A stretch of 64,000 bases of DNA. Source: Primulina eburnea. Taxonomy: Eukaryota > Streptophyta > Magnoliopsida > Lamiales > Gesneriaceae. The first letter of the stretch is position 1, and each line of letters starts with the position of its first letter. The stretch spans positions 43,003,642 to 43,067,641 of the forward strand of contig NC_133101.1 of assembly GCF_022965805.1 (NCBI RefSeq). The letters run 5' to 3'. This document shows positions 44,361 to 57,010 of this stretch, one piece after another. Position numbers and translations under genes: made by a program. The notes under the pieces are model-generated. The model ran no database searches. It was not told the DNA's origin and worked only from the letters and a program-made list of their open reading frames with translations.

Positions 44361-45132
44361 TGATATAGTGGCAGGTATTATTCTTTTATGATTAGATTGC
44401 ATACGTATAGATATATACTAATGCATTCCCTACGATTATCTTTGATTGAATTGCATTGATATATATGGTACCTGTTGGGTCTGTAGTGCTGCAGTATTAA
44501 TCTTTGTACCTTTTGGGAAAAGAAAGATTGATATCAGAGATTTCTGTGACATATTGTATACTACAGTAAGATGAGACTGAGATGGAGTTAGATTTTGACG
44601 TACTTGTGTTTTCTGATTTGACCACATTATTGATGTTAATATGCTGAACAAGTACAGAACTGTTATAGATTCCTTTTAAGAGAGTACAAGATTCAGACCA
44701 GATATGGTTGAGGACTAGAGATGTCACAATAATTATGCTAGATTTAGAATGAACAGATTTAAGAAGCCAACGTCGGATGATGACGATTGGTATTTGAAAC
44801 TGAAGACTATATAGGGCCTTGATTGGGATACACAGATTGGGTAACAACTACTGGTATTATTTTGCTATAAACTGTGATTGGTTTATACGGATGTTGTATA
44901 ACCAACATGGTAAGATTGACTCTGTCAGAGTTAGTTTAAGAAGTATTATGATAGTATACTTCATGAAGTCTTATTCCAGATTTGAAATCAGAGGTTGATA
45001 CAAGAAAGAGATTTCAGAATGGATTCATTAAGATGAAGGTTTGAGTTAAACTCTGTTATACATATCTTCTGATAGATCTGAATGGATTATTTGTGAGTTC
45101 GAGGACGAACTTAGATCTAAGAGGGGAAGAAA
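44361..45132 (+). pseudogene. pol: Short-form pol remnant and PPT of internal region B2
   Basis: Collinear with the start of the B1 remnant up to TTTAGAAT (44750), then jumps to sequence matching B1 from 32187 on. The deleted part in B1 coordinates is 30254-32186, 1933 bp, with AGAAT at both breakpoints. It ends with the stem-loop at 45095-45112 and the PPT. Confidence 0.88.
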
Positions 45133-47274
45133 TGTAATGCCCGAGAATTATAGAATTGATAAACCAAGATTATTAATCTTCATTAACGTGAAACTCGGAA
45201 GATATGAGAATGCATGACATGCAATGAAGGAAGAAAAGATATGAGGAATTTGGGTTTTGCAAGACCGCACTCGCGCCCAGAACAGGAGTGCACCCACGGT
45301 CATGCAATTGTGGATTTTGCAAGAAAGGCCGAAGCCACACCGCACCAGCGGTGTTAGAAGGACCGCACCCGCGGTGCAGCTACAGTGGGATGACCGAACC
45401 CGCGGTAAGAACAGGACCGCACCCGCGGTCGTTAATTTCTGGAAAATGATAAACTGCCGAAGCTTGAGCGCACCCGCGCTGCTGAACACACCGCACCCGC
45501 GGTCATTCGTGTAGCTTGAAAAATGATGCCACGTTTTATGATGTGCATGCAGTATATATATAGTTGAATGGCACGTTTTATTCCTCAAAAAACTCAGAAT
45601 AAGGTCAAAGTGTTGGAGAGGATTTCCTTACGCCTTTTAGATTGCGATTTTGAAAGATCCGTCAATCAGAATTCAGATCCGACTGCAGTTCTGAGTTCCT
45701 TTCGCTACGAGCTACAGAAGGACGTAAGTTTTATTACGTTTAGACAAGATTTGAATTTATGATATTGTCAGAACTGAATATGAATAAGATATGATGTTTC
45801 TGCTACCGTATATATTGTATAATTGAAGTCAGATTTCAGAATAGACTAGTTATGCAATTATTATGATTTTCGAAAGATATTGACTACGATTTTGATATCA
45901 GAATTGTGTATCACTGATTTGAATATACTGATATTGAGATTATGAGTTCTGGTATTATATCTGTGATGTTGAGATTGATGGGATATCAAGATTGTATTAT
46001 TATGCTATCGAAACATCAGTAGATTGATATTGATCAGATTCAGTACTGATTGAGATTGATCAGATTCATTATTGATTTAGACTGTATTGTGATATCGATG
46101 ACATGAATTAGATTGTATCTTGTTCAGATATTGATCAGATTATGTACTGAGTTGAGTATTGATCAGAACAGATTGTGTATTGAGTATTCACTGATATAGC
46201 ATATTCGATATTGTCATTTCAGATTTGATATGGACAGATTTAGATACAGGTCATCGTCTTCGTCAGACAGGGACGACAAACGTATAATTCATGTGATATT
46301 CGGGAAGATGCAACTCAGTTGAGATCCCATTTGAGTTTCCCAACAAAATCACATACTAGACTTATTGTGGTTTATTTTATGATATGATTATGATATGTTT
46401 ATAGATGATATATTCATATCTTTTGAGATGATTATGCTTTGTTTACAGATTTTTATTCATTGCATTTAAGATAGGGAGTCTTGACAGAACAGTCAAACTT
46501 CTAGATGTTCGGTGATATCACAGCGTAGGGGAAGATCAGTCTCCTATTGTAGATGTGGATACAGATCAGGCCAAAGTCTAGGAATAAGACGTACAGTCAC
46601 CCCGATTGGGAGGGTAGGTGATAGATCCTCTTATTCACACGGGGATCCCTAGAGTTATAATTGAGTCGAGTCTAGACATGATTTGACTAGAACTGCATGC
46701 GTTTATGGATGTGGTTTCATAGACTATGAAACCCATTTTTATTGCTTTCAGTCATGATAGCATGTTTCTATGGTTTGATTTGAGTTGCATGTTTATCAGA
46801 TTCGAGTAGCATGCTTATTTTGATTTAATGTCATAGATTATGAAATCTATTGTTTTAATTTTCTTCATGATAGAATGTTTCATGATTCACATTGTGTATA
46901 TACATGTTTACCATGTTTTATACTGGGATTTATTCTCACCGGAGTATCCGGCTGTTGTCTTGTTTTGTATGTGTGCATGACAACAGGTGGGACAAGATCG
47001 GGGTCAGAAGATGATGAGAGAAGACGAGTTTAGCGTGGTGATTCCGGACTTATTGTAGACTTGGTTTAATACTTGAATTTAGTAGTTAAACCTTAGACTA
47101 ATTTGATCTAGAAACATGTTGTACAAGATTTGTATTATTATACTAGTTTGTATAATATATTGATTCCATTACTTTCCGCATTTTAAAAGAAAATTTTTTA
47201 GACCCTGTTTTATCTTAATTGATAATTAAATCCCAAAGAAGATTAAGAAAAAGATTAGCGTCCGGGTCCCCACA
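45133..47274 (+). repeat. B-family LTR L3
   Basis: 2142 bp. Shares private variants with L4, for example ACCAGCGGTG and ACCGAACCCGCGG in the dyad cluster (45264-45503), which marks L3 and L4 as recent duplicates. Confidence 0.92.
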
Positions 47275-47279
47275 ACAGG

Positions 47280-47583
47280 TGGTATCAGAGCGATAGATCC
47301 TTTAGACTGAGATAGACTGAGATAGCAGGGAATGAGCGGGGTAGATTGAATTTTCTTTCCTTGCATGTGATTGCTAGCATGAGAATTATTTAATATTGAC
47401 TTATATTGTGGGTGCTAGAATGATTTATTGCTTTCCCTATTACATGTTGTTTGTTATCTGAGTTGACTACAGCATGTAATTACCAAGACTAAATCAGAAC
47501 CAAGTCTGAATCAGAGGTATATGATCGGAGGAGGGCTGAGGCAGATTATATAGATTGTGTATTAATTTGTTTGATATTCAGAT
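47280..47583 (+). other. PBS (tRNA-iMet) and leader of internal region B3
   Basis: TGGTATCAGAGC at 47280-47291, then about 290 bp of uninterrupted leader, the intact counterpart of the split B1 and B2 leaders. Confidence 0.9.
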
Positions 47584-48537
47584 ATACCGCCTCGGAAAAT
47601 TCCAGAAAGGGATAGTACTTTGTCTGAACAGATAGATGCATCAGAAACTCAGATAGAAGTAAAGATGAAAGAATTTCAATTATTACAGCCGCCGATTCTG
47701 AGTGGTTTCGAGACATCTAAAGATTGTCAGAACTGGTTTGATGATATGGAAATACTGTTCGATTTACTTGATTGTACAGGTGAACAGAGAGTTAAAATGG
47801 TGCCTTATCAGCTACGAGAAGCCGCCAGGAATTGGTGGATTACCAGTAAAAGAATGTTGGAACAGAGAGGTACAGTGATTTCGTGGGAAATATTCAGAAC
47901 TGAATTTTATCGAAGATTTTTCCCAGCCTCGTACCAAGAGGACAAGAAAGTAGAGTTTGAGAATTTGAGCCAAGGCCCATTGAATATTGATTAATATATT
48001 GCTAAATTCTCTACTTTACTGCGTTTTGCTCCTCATTTAGTTGGAAATGATGAAGATATAGTGAATCAGTTCATCAGAGGGTTGAATTCGGAGGTAGTTG
48101 CATTTATGAATCTGCAGCGACGTTACCATTTTGCTGATATCTTTAGTAGAGCGAAGAGAGCTGAGGCGAGTCTGATTAGACAGCTAGGGAGGTTGTGTGT
48201 GAAACAACCCCAGACACAGCAATCCCCTCTCATATTTGATCGTGGCAGTACGAGTGGGAAGCAAGATTTGCTGAAAGCTCGAAAGAAGCAATTCAAGAAG
48301 TTGGGGAGTACTTCCTCTAGCTCAAGTGGTTCCAGTCCAAGTCATACTGAAGTCTATTGCAGGACTTGCGGAGGGAGACATTCCTTAGAACAATGCCAAG
48401 GAGTACTTGGTAGATGCAATATTTGTAGACAGCCTGGACATTTTGCGAAAGTCTGTTCACAAAGAGGTTCCCGCAGATTTCAGGGAGCTGGACCATCTGG
48501 TGGTAGTGACCGAGGAACAGACCCAAGAGGCAATTGA
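47584..48537 (+). pseudogene. gag: Gag of internal region B3, one nonsense codon
   Basis: Starts with ATA-CCG-CCT like the other units. Open to an in-frame TAA at 47992-47994 after SQGPLNID, where B2 has GAA. The second half is open from there to 48537 in the same frame, with FIRGLNSEVVAFMNLQRR and both zinc knuckles. The same TAA is in B4, so the two are copies of one mutated parent. Confidence 0.88.
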
Positions 48538-49309
48538 TGATATAGTGGCAGGTATTATTCTTTTATGATTAGATTGCATACGTATTGATATATACTAATG
48601 CATTCCCTACGATTATCTTTGATTGAATTGCATTGATATATATGGTACCTGTTGGGTCTGTAGTGCTGTAGTATTAATCTTTGTACCTTTTGGGAAAAGA
48701 AAGATTGTTATCAGAGATTTCTGTGACATATTGTATACTACAGTAAGATGAGACTGAGATGGAGTTAGATTTTGACGTACTTGTGTTTTCTGATTTGACC
48801 ACATTATTGATGTTAATATGCTGAACAAGTACAGAACTGTTATAGATTCCTTTTAAGAGAGTACAAGATTCAGACCAGATATGGTTGAGGACTAGAGATG
48901 TCACAGTAATTATGCTAGATTTAGAATGAACAGATTTAAGAAGCCAACGTCGGATGATGACGATTGGTATTTGAAACTGAAGACTATATAGGTCCTTGAT
49001 TGGGATACACAGATTGGGTAACAACTACTGGTATTATTTTGCTATGAACTGTGATTGGTTTATACGGATGTTGTATAACCAACATGGTAAGATTGACTCT
49101 GTCAGAGTTAGTTTAAGAAGTATTATGATAGTATACTTCATGAAGTCTTATTCCAGATTTGAAATCAGAGGTTGATACAAGAAAGAGATTTCAGAATGGA
49201 TTCATTAAGATGAAGGTTTGAGTTAAACTCTGTTATACATATCTTCTGATAGATCTGAATGGATTATTTGTGAGTTCGAGGACGAACTCAGATCTAAGAG
49301 GGGGAGAAA
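48538..49309 (+). pseudogene. pol: Short-form pol remnant and PPT of internal region B3
   Basis: Carries the same 1933-bp deletion as B2. Stem-loop GAGTTCG-AGGA-CGAACTC at 49272-49289, then GAGGGGGAGAAA before L4. Confidence 0.88.
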
Positions 49310-51452
49310 TGTAATGCCCAAGAATTATAGAATTGATAAACCAAGATTATTAATCTTCATTTACGTGAAACTCGGAAGATATGAGAATGCATGACATGCA
49401 ATGAAGGAAGAAAAGATATGAGGAATTTGGGTTTTGCAAGACCGCACCCGCGCCCAGAACAGGAGTGCACCCACGGTCATGCAATTGTGGATTTTGCAAG
49501 AAAGGCCGAAGCCACACCGCACCAGCGGTGTTAGAAGGACCGCACCCGCGGTGCAGCTACAGTGGGATGACCGAACCCGCGGTAAGAACAGGACCGCACC
49601 CGCGGTCGTTAATTTCTGGAAAATGATAAACTGCCGAAGCTTGAGCGCACCCGCGCTGCTGAACACACCGCACTCGCGGTCATTCGTGTAGCTTGAAAAA
49701 TGATGCCACGTTTTATGATGTGCATGCAGTATATATATAGTTGAATGGCACGTTTTATTCCTCAAAAAACTCAGAATAAGGTCAAAGTGTTGGAGAGGAT
49801 TTCCTTACGCCTTTTAGATTGCGATTTTGAAAGATCCGTCAATCAGAATTCAGATCCGACAGCAGTTCTGAGTTCCTTTCGCTACGAGCTACAGAAGGAC
49901 GTAAGTTTTATTACGTTTAGACAAGATTTGAATTTATGATATTGTCAGAACTGAATATGAATAAGATATGATGTTTCTGCTACCGTATATATTGTATAAT
50001 TGAAGTCAGATTTCAGAATAGACTAGTTATGCAATTATTATGATTTTCGAAAGATATTGACTACGATTTTGATATCAGAATTGTGTATCACTGATTTTGA
50101 ATATACTGATATTGAGATTATGAGTTCTGGTATTATATCTGTGATGTTGAGATTGATGGGATATCAAGATTGTATTATTATGCTATCGAAACATCAGTAG
50201 ATTGATATTGATCAGATTCAGTACTGATTGAGATTGATCAGATTCATTATTGATTTAGACTGTATTGTGATATCGATGACATGAATTAGATTGTATCTTG
50301 TTCAGATATTGATCAGATTATGTACTGAGTTGAGTATTGATCAGAACAGATTGTGTATTGAGTATTCACTGATATAGCATATTCGATATTGTCATTTCAG
50401 ATTTGATATGGACAGATTTGGATACAGGTCATCGTCTTCGTCAGACAGGGACGACAAACGTATAATTCATGTGATATTCGGGAAGATGCAACTCAGTTGA
50501 GATCCCATTTGAGTTTCCCAACAAAATCACATACTAGACTTATTGTGGTTTATTTTATGATATGATTATGATATGTTTATAGATGATATATTCATATCTT
50601 TTGAGATGATTATGCTTTGTTTACAGATTTTTATTCATTGCATTTAAGATAAGGAGTCTTGACAGAACCGTCAAACTTCTAGATGTTCGGTGATATCACA
50701 GCGTAGGGGAAGATCAGTCTCCTATTGTAGATATGGATACAGATCAGGCCAAAGTCTAGGAATAAGACGTACAGTCACCCCGATTGGGAGGGTAGGTGAT
50801 AGATCCTCTTATTCACACGGGGATCCCTAGAGTTATAATTGAGTCGAGTCTAGACATGATTTGACTAGAACTGCATGCGTTTATGGATGTGGTTTCATAG
50901 ACTATGAAACCCATTTTTATTGCTTTCAGTCATGATAGCATGTTTCTATGGTTTGATTTGAGTTGCATGTTTATCAGATTCGAGTAGCATGCTTATTTTG
51001 ATTTAATGTCATAGATTATGAAATCTATTGTTTTAATTTTCTTCATGATAGAATGTTTCATGATTCACATTGTGTATATACATGTTTACCATTTTTTATA
51101 CTGGGATTTATTCTCACCGGAGTATCCGGCTGTTGTCTTGTTTTGTATGTGTGCATGACAACAGGTGGGACAAGATCGGGGTCAGAAGATGATGAGAGAA
51201 GACGAGTTTAGCGTGGTGATTCCGGACTTATTGTAGACTTGGTTTAATACTTGAATTTAGTAGTTAAACCTTAGACTAATTTGATCTAGAAACATGTTGT
51301 ACAAGATTTGTATTATTATACTAGTTTGTATAATATATTGATTCCATTACTTTCCGCATTTTAAAAGAAAATTTTTTAGACCCTGTTTTATCTTAATTGA
51401 TAATTAAATCCCAAAGAAGATTAAGAAAAAGATTAGCGTCCGGGTCCCCACA
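49310..51452 (+). repeat. B-family LTR L4
   Basis: 2143 bp, nearly identical to L3 (step 4177 bp). Dyad cluster at 49441-49680. One visible difference is the first base after the start motif, TGTAATGCCCAAG instead of TGTAATGCCCGAG. Confidence 0.92.
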
Positions 51453-51457
51453 ACAGG

Positions 51458-51761
51458 TGGTATCAGAGCGATAGATCCTTTAGACTGAGATAGACTGAGA
51501 TAGCAGGGAATGAGCGGGGTAGATTGAATTTTCTTTCCTTGCATGTGATTGCTAGCATGAGAATTATTTAATATTGACTTATATTGTGGGTGCTAGAATG
51601 ATTTATTGATTTCCCTATTACATGTTGTTTGTTATCTGAGTTGACTACAGCATGTAATTACCAAGACTAAATCAGAACCAAGTCTGAATCAGAGGTATAT
51701 GATCGGAGGAGGGCTGAGGCAGATTATATAGATTGTGTATTAATTTGTTTGATATTCAGAT
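51458..51761 (+). other. PBS (tRNA-iMet) and leader of internal region B4
   Basis: TGGTATCAGAGC at 51458-51469, followed by the standard leader. Confidence 0.9.
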
Positions 51762-52715
51762 ATACCGCCTCGGAGAATTCCAGAAAGGGATAGTACTTTG
51801 TCTGAACAGATAGATGCATCAGAAACTCAGATAGAAGTAAAGATGAAAGAATTTCAATTATTACAGCCGCCGATTCTGAGTGGTTTCGAGACATCTAAAG
51901 ATTGTCAGAACTGGTTTGATGATATGGAAATACTGTTCGATTTACTTGATTGTACAGGTGAACAGAGAGTTAAAATGGTGCCTTATCAGCTACGAGAAGC
52001 CGCCAGGAATTGGTGGATTACCAGTAAAAGAATGTTGGAACAGAGAGGTACAGTGATTTCGTGGGAAATATTCAGAACTGAATTTTATCGAAGATTTTTC
52101 CCAGCCTCGTACCAAGAGGACAAGAAAGTAGAGTTTGAGAATTTGAGCCAAGGCCCATTGAATATTGATTAATATATTGCTAAATTCTCTACTTTACTGC
52201 GTTTTGCTCCTCATTTAGTTGGAAATGATGAAGATATAGTGAATCAGTTCATCAGAGGGTTGAATTCGGAGGTAGTTGCATTTATGAATCTGCAGCGACG
52301 TTACCATTTTGCTGATATCTTTAGTAGAGCGAAGAGAGCTGAGGCGAGTCTGATTAGACAGCTAGGGAGGTTGTGTGTGAAACAACCCCAGACACAGCAA
52401 TCCCCTCTCATATTTGATCGTGGCAGTACGAGTGGGAAGCAAGATTTGCTGAAAGCTCGAAAGAAGCAATTCAAGAAGTTGGGGAGTACTTCCTCTAGCT
52501 CAAGTGGTTCCAGTCCAAGTCATACTGAAGTCTATTGCAGGACTTGCGGAGGGAGACATTCCTTAGAACAATGCCAAGGAGTACTTGGTAGATGCAATAT
52601 TTGTAGACAGCCTGGACATTTTGCGAAAGTCTGTCCACAAAGAGGTTCCCGCAGATTTCAGGGAGCTGGACCATCTGGTGGTAGTGACCGAGGAACAGAC
52701 CCAAGAGGCACTTGA
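51762..52715 (+). pseudogene. gag: Gag of internal region B4, same nonsense codon as B3
   Basis: Near-identical to B3 gag, with the TAA at 52170-52172 and the same ATA in place of the start codon. Both zinc knuckles are kept (CRTCGGRHSLEQC, CNICRQPGHFAKVC). Unlike B3, it is followed by the long-form pol remnant. Confidence 0.88.
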
Positions 52716-55422
52716 TGATATAGTGGCAGGTATTATTCTTTTATGATTAGATTGCATACGTATTGATATATACTAATGCATTCCATACGATTATCTTTGA
52801 TTGAATTGCATTGATATATATGGTACCTGTTGGGTCTGTAGTGTTGTAGTATTAATCTTTGTAGCTTTTGGGAAAAGAAAGATTGATATCAGAGATTTCT
52901 GTGACATATTGTATACTACAGTAAGATGAGACTGAGATGGAGTTAGATTTTGACGTACTTGTGTTTTCTGATTTGACCGCATTATTGATGTTAATATGCT
53001 GAACAAGTATAGAACTGTTATAGATTCCTTTTAAGAGAGTACAAGATTCAGACCAGATATGGTTGAGGACTAGAGATGTCACAATAATTATGCTAGATTT
53101 AGAATTCCTGTGATATTTAGATTGTCTATGACTCGATTTTTACAGAAAGGAACAGATGGTATCCTTATGTATTCAGTAGACGTACTAAAATCGAGCCTAG
53201 TATTGGCAGATTTGCCAATAATGTGCGAATTGGCTGATGTTGTCAGATAAGATTCTAGAATTGCTGTATATCAGAAAGATAGATTTCAAAATTGAATTTA
53301 GGTCAGATACTGATTGTTGTTTTAGAATTCAGTATAGAATAACATTGAACGTCCAGAATGATACAGAATGAATTGAAAGAATTAAAAGATCAATAGAAGA
53401 GTACCGACACATCTGATTTAGTGTTGCTCGTTGGCGTGTTTCAGTATCTTCAGAGATGTTCTGATGATTCTATGCATGTTATATCTATGAGATTTTGATA
53501 TAATTGCAGCATTTGATTTATCGAATCGAATATCTGAAGAATGTATTGAATATTCTGAGAACTGTGATGATTGTATACAGAAATTATTCAGATAGGAATC
53601 CTGCTTGAAACAGATTGTATTCAGAGTATGCGATATCTGAAGTTAGTATACCGATTGATTTTGATACAGTTGAGATTGTGATCAGGGGTTGATAATGATA
53701 TCGATATCATAAATTTCAGAAACGTCAGAAATGTATTTTGTCTGATTTGGCAGATTATTTTATTCGACTGTTGCTTTATATCTGCTGAGTATTGTTATTG
53801 TTCTAAATCAGTATTTGAGATATCTTATATTGTTCTGGGGAGCATATTTGATTTCCAGATGAGCTATAACAGTTGATCAGAATGACATGAAGATATTTAC
53901 CAGAAATCATTACGTTATGAGTTCACTGAACTCACTAGATCTGTATAGGGTATTGATATTTTGTCTCTGATTTGATATTACTATTGTTTTGAATCCGTAT
54001 ATGCTACAGATTATCGTGAACCGTTGAGATTATATACAGTTCAAACCGAATCAGAGCTGAATTCGAGAATTACAACAGTTCAGAAATTTGATCACAATGT
54101 TCAGAACTTAAATGTGATAATCAGAACAAAACATCGAGCAGAGTAGCAGATATGTGATTTGTACTGTATAAGAATGATTATCTTATGATATCAGAATGTT
54201 TCGGAATTGTCAACAGAATTTGATATCGACAGTCAGAACAGAATACCAGGTAGGTATTTCTTCTTTAATTTATGTTATTAACTGATTTGTTTATGTCAGT
54301 AGTTCGGATCTGATATCACAGATAGGGTCAGAAATGCACCGTAATGGATTCAGTTTTCATTCTGATGATTGAAAATATATGATATTCGAACAGATAGTTG
54401 TGATATAGACAGATGAGATCAGTTGTGACAGAATTTGTATCGAAATATTGGCAGAAATTGTACTGATATGTCTGAATCGCTAACAGCGAAAAATAGAAAG
54501 ATAGAAATTAGAAGATTTATTACAGAATTGTATATTTCTGAATAGAAATGGGAGGACATTTCTATGGCTTTCGTAATGAAATTACCGCCATTTTCTACAG
54601 ATCGTAACATAATATGATTATGATTGATAGATTGTTCAATCTATATCTATTAGTTTGTACCTGATAACGTACAAATATGACCAAATGACGCAGATCGGTG
54701 TCAGAAAAATGGTCAGAATAATTAGAATATAGAAGTAGAGTACATCAGATTACGATTTTCTTGAGTTTGTATTCGTGACAGAGTATATCCCGAGCTCTCT
54801 TTTAGATTGTTTTACAGATTGACAGATAGTCAGAATGTATTATCCAGATATTGGACGAGTTTGGTAGAGTAATAGAGTGCTAGACGTTAGCACTAATTGA
54901 TATGATTTATTATCACTGCATGATAATAGCTATCAGCTTATCAGATGGGTACTGAGATAGTTATAGACAAGACGGTATACAGTGAATACTACAGATTTCT
55001 TTTGAAGAAAATTAGAAGGAAGATGAAGATAGTTCATAATGAACAGATTTAAGAAGCCAACGTCGGATGATGACGATTGGTATTTGAAACTGAAGACTAT
55101 ATAGGTCCTTGATTGGGATACACAGATTGGGTAACAACTACTGGTATTGTTTTGCTATGAACTGTGATTGGTTTATACGGATGTTGTATAACCAACATGG
55201 TAAGATTGACTCTGTCAGAGTTAGTTTAAGAAGTATTATGATAGTATACTTCATGAAGTCTTATTCCAGATTTGAAATCAGAGGTTGATACAAGAAAGAG
55301 ATTTCAGAATGGATTCATTAAGATGAAGGTTTGAGTTAAACTCTGTTATACATATCTTCTGATAGATCTGAATGGATTATTTGTGAGTTCGAGGACGAAC
55401 TCAGATCTAAGAGGGGGAGAAA
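52716..55422 (+). pseudogene. pol: Long-form pol remnant and PPT of internal region B4
   Basis: About 2.7 kb, collinear with the B1 remnant throughout and sharing its stops, for example around the GILMYSVDVLKSSL fragment near 53157. No long ORF. Ends with the stem-loop at 55385-55402 and the PPT. Confidence 0.82.
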
Positions 55423-56713
55423 TGTAATGCCCGAGAATTATAGAATTGATAAACCAAGATTATTAATCTTCATTAACGTGAAACTCGGAAGATACATGAA
55501 TGCATGACATGCAATGAAGGAAGAAAAGATATGAGGAATTTGGGTTTTGCAAGACCGCACCCGCGCCCAGAACAGGAGTGCACCCGCGGTCTTGCAATTG
55601 TGGATTTTGCAAGAAAGGCCGAAGCCACACCGCACCCGCGGTGTTAGAAGGACCGCACCCGCGGTGCAGCTACAGTGGGATGAACGCACCTGCGGTAAGA
55701 ACAGGACCGCACCCGCGGTCGTTAATTTCTGGAAAATGATAAACTGCCGAAGCTTGAGCGCACCCGCGCTGCTGAACACACCGCACCCGCGGTCATGCGT
55801 GTAGCTTGAAAAATGATGCCACGTTTTATGATGTGCATGCAGTATATATATAGTTGAATGGCACGTTTTATTCCTCAGAAAACTCAGAATAAGGTCAAAG
55901 TGTTGGAGAAGATTTCCTTACGCCTTTTAGATTGCGATTTTGAAAGATCCGTCAATCAGAATTCAGATCCGACTGCAGTTCTGAGTTCCTTTCGCTACGA
56001 GCTACAGAAGGACGTAAGTTTATTATGTTTAGACAAGATTTTAATTTATGATATTGTCAGAACTGAATATGAATCAGATATGATGTTTCTGCTACCGTAG
56101 ATATTGTATAATTGAAGTCAGATTTCAGAATAGACTGGTTATGCAATTATTATGATTTTCGAAAGATATTGACTACGATTTTGATATCAGAATTGTGTAT
56201 CACTGATTTTGAATATACTGATACTGAGATTATGAGTTCTGGTATTATATCTGTGATGTTGAGATTGATGAGATATAAAGATTGTATTATTATGCTGTCG
56301 AAACATCAGTATATTGATATTGATCAGATTCAGTACTGATTGAGATTGATCAGATTCAGTATTGATTTAGACTGTATTGTGATATCGATGACATGAATTA
56401 GATTGTATCTTGTTCAGATATTGATCAGATTATGTACTGAGTTGAGTATTGATCAGAACAGATTGTGTATTGAGTATTCACTGATATAGCGTATTCGATA
56501 TTGTCATTTCAGATTTGATATGGACAGATTTGGATACAGGTCATCGTCTTCGTCAGACAGGGACGACAAAGGTATAATTCATGTGATATTCGGGAAGATG
56601 CAACTCAATTGAGATCTTATTTGAGTTTCCCAACAAAATCACATACTAGACTTATTGTGGTTTATTTTATGATATGATTATGATACGTTTATAGATGATA
56701 TATTCATATCTTT
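55423..56713 (+). repeat. B-family LTR L5, truncated by element F
   Basis: Collinear with the other LTRs from TGTAATGCCCGAG to TCATATCTTTT, where F begins. About 1290 of 2140 bp are in the window. It lacks the L3/L4 private variants, so it is not part of that duplication. Dyad cluster at 55554-55793. Confidence 0.9.
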
Positions 56714-57010
56714 TGTGACACCTTGACCCGTTATAATTAAAATACAGCGGAATTTAAAATTTTCTATTGAAGGATGGAAGGATTACAATTTCATAACATA
56801 AAATCATTTACAAAATATTTGCAACCAAAATAAATACATGATCATTCAAATGATATAACAACAAAAATAACATATCATTCCTATGATCATGTCCCAAAAT
56901 ATCAACAAAATAACATCTTCCTTCCTTCCAACTCTATATGCATATGACCCTGATCCACAATCACTGTCCTGGTCCGTCGCTATTAGCTGCATCACATGAA
57001 ATAACTGAAA
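56714..57010 (-). mobile_element. Element F: LTR fragment of a further retrotransposon
   Basis: Starts TGTGACACCTTGACCCG at 56714 (or 56716) inside L5 and is interrupted by I at 57011. The AT-rich start with ACAGCGGAA resembles the start of the H LTR, so it is probably a minus-strand Tekay-type LTR. The other end lies outside the window. No coding sequence. Confidence 0.55.

Larger units (their letters stand above)
10211..56713 (+). mobile_element. Element B: tandem array of five LTRs and four gag-bearing internal regions
   Basis: The same LTR starts at 10211, 32569, 45133, 49310 and 55423. Between consecutive LTRs lies PBS, leader, gag, decayed pol and PPT, with no host DNA between units. 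Removing the nested insertions C and E leaves a regular LTR-internal-LTR series in one orientation. L1-L4 are 2142-2143 bp; L5 is cut by element F. Pol is recognisable only as fragments full of stops, and all units share this decay. Gag sequence and LTR organisation place the family in the Tekay/Del group. The left 5-bp flank is TCATA; its partner is not in the window. Confidence 0.9.

Noticed and set aside
45133..51452. Possible assembly duplication of the L3-B3 unit
   Set aside because: B3 and B4 differ by scattered substitutions and by the 1933-bp segment, so they are not a simple repeated contig. Long reads would still be the decisive test.
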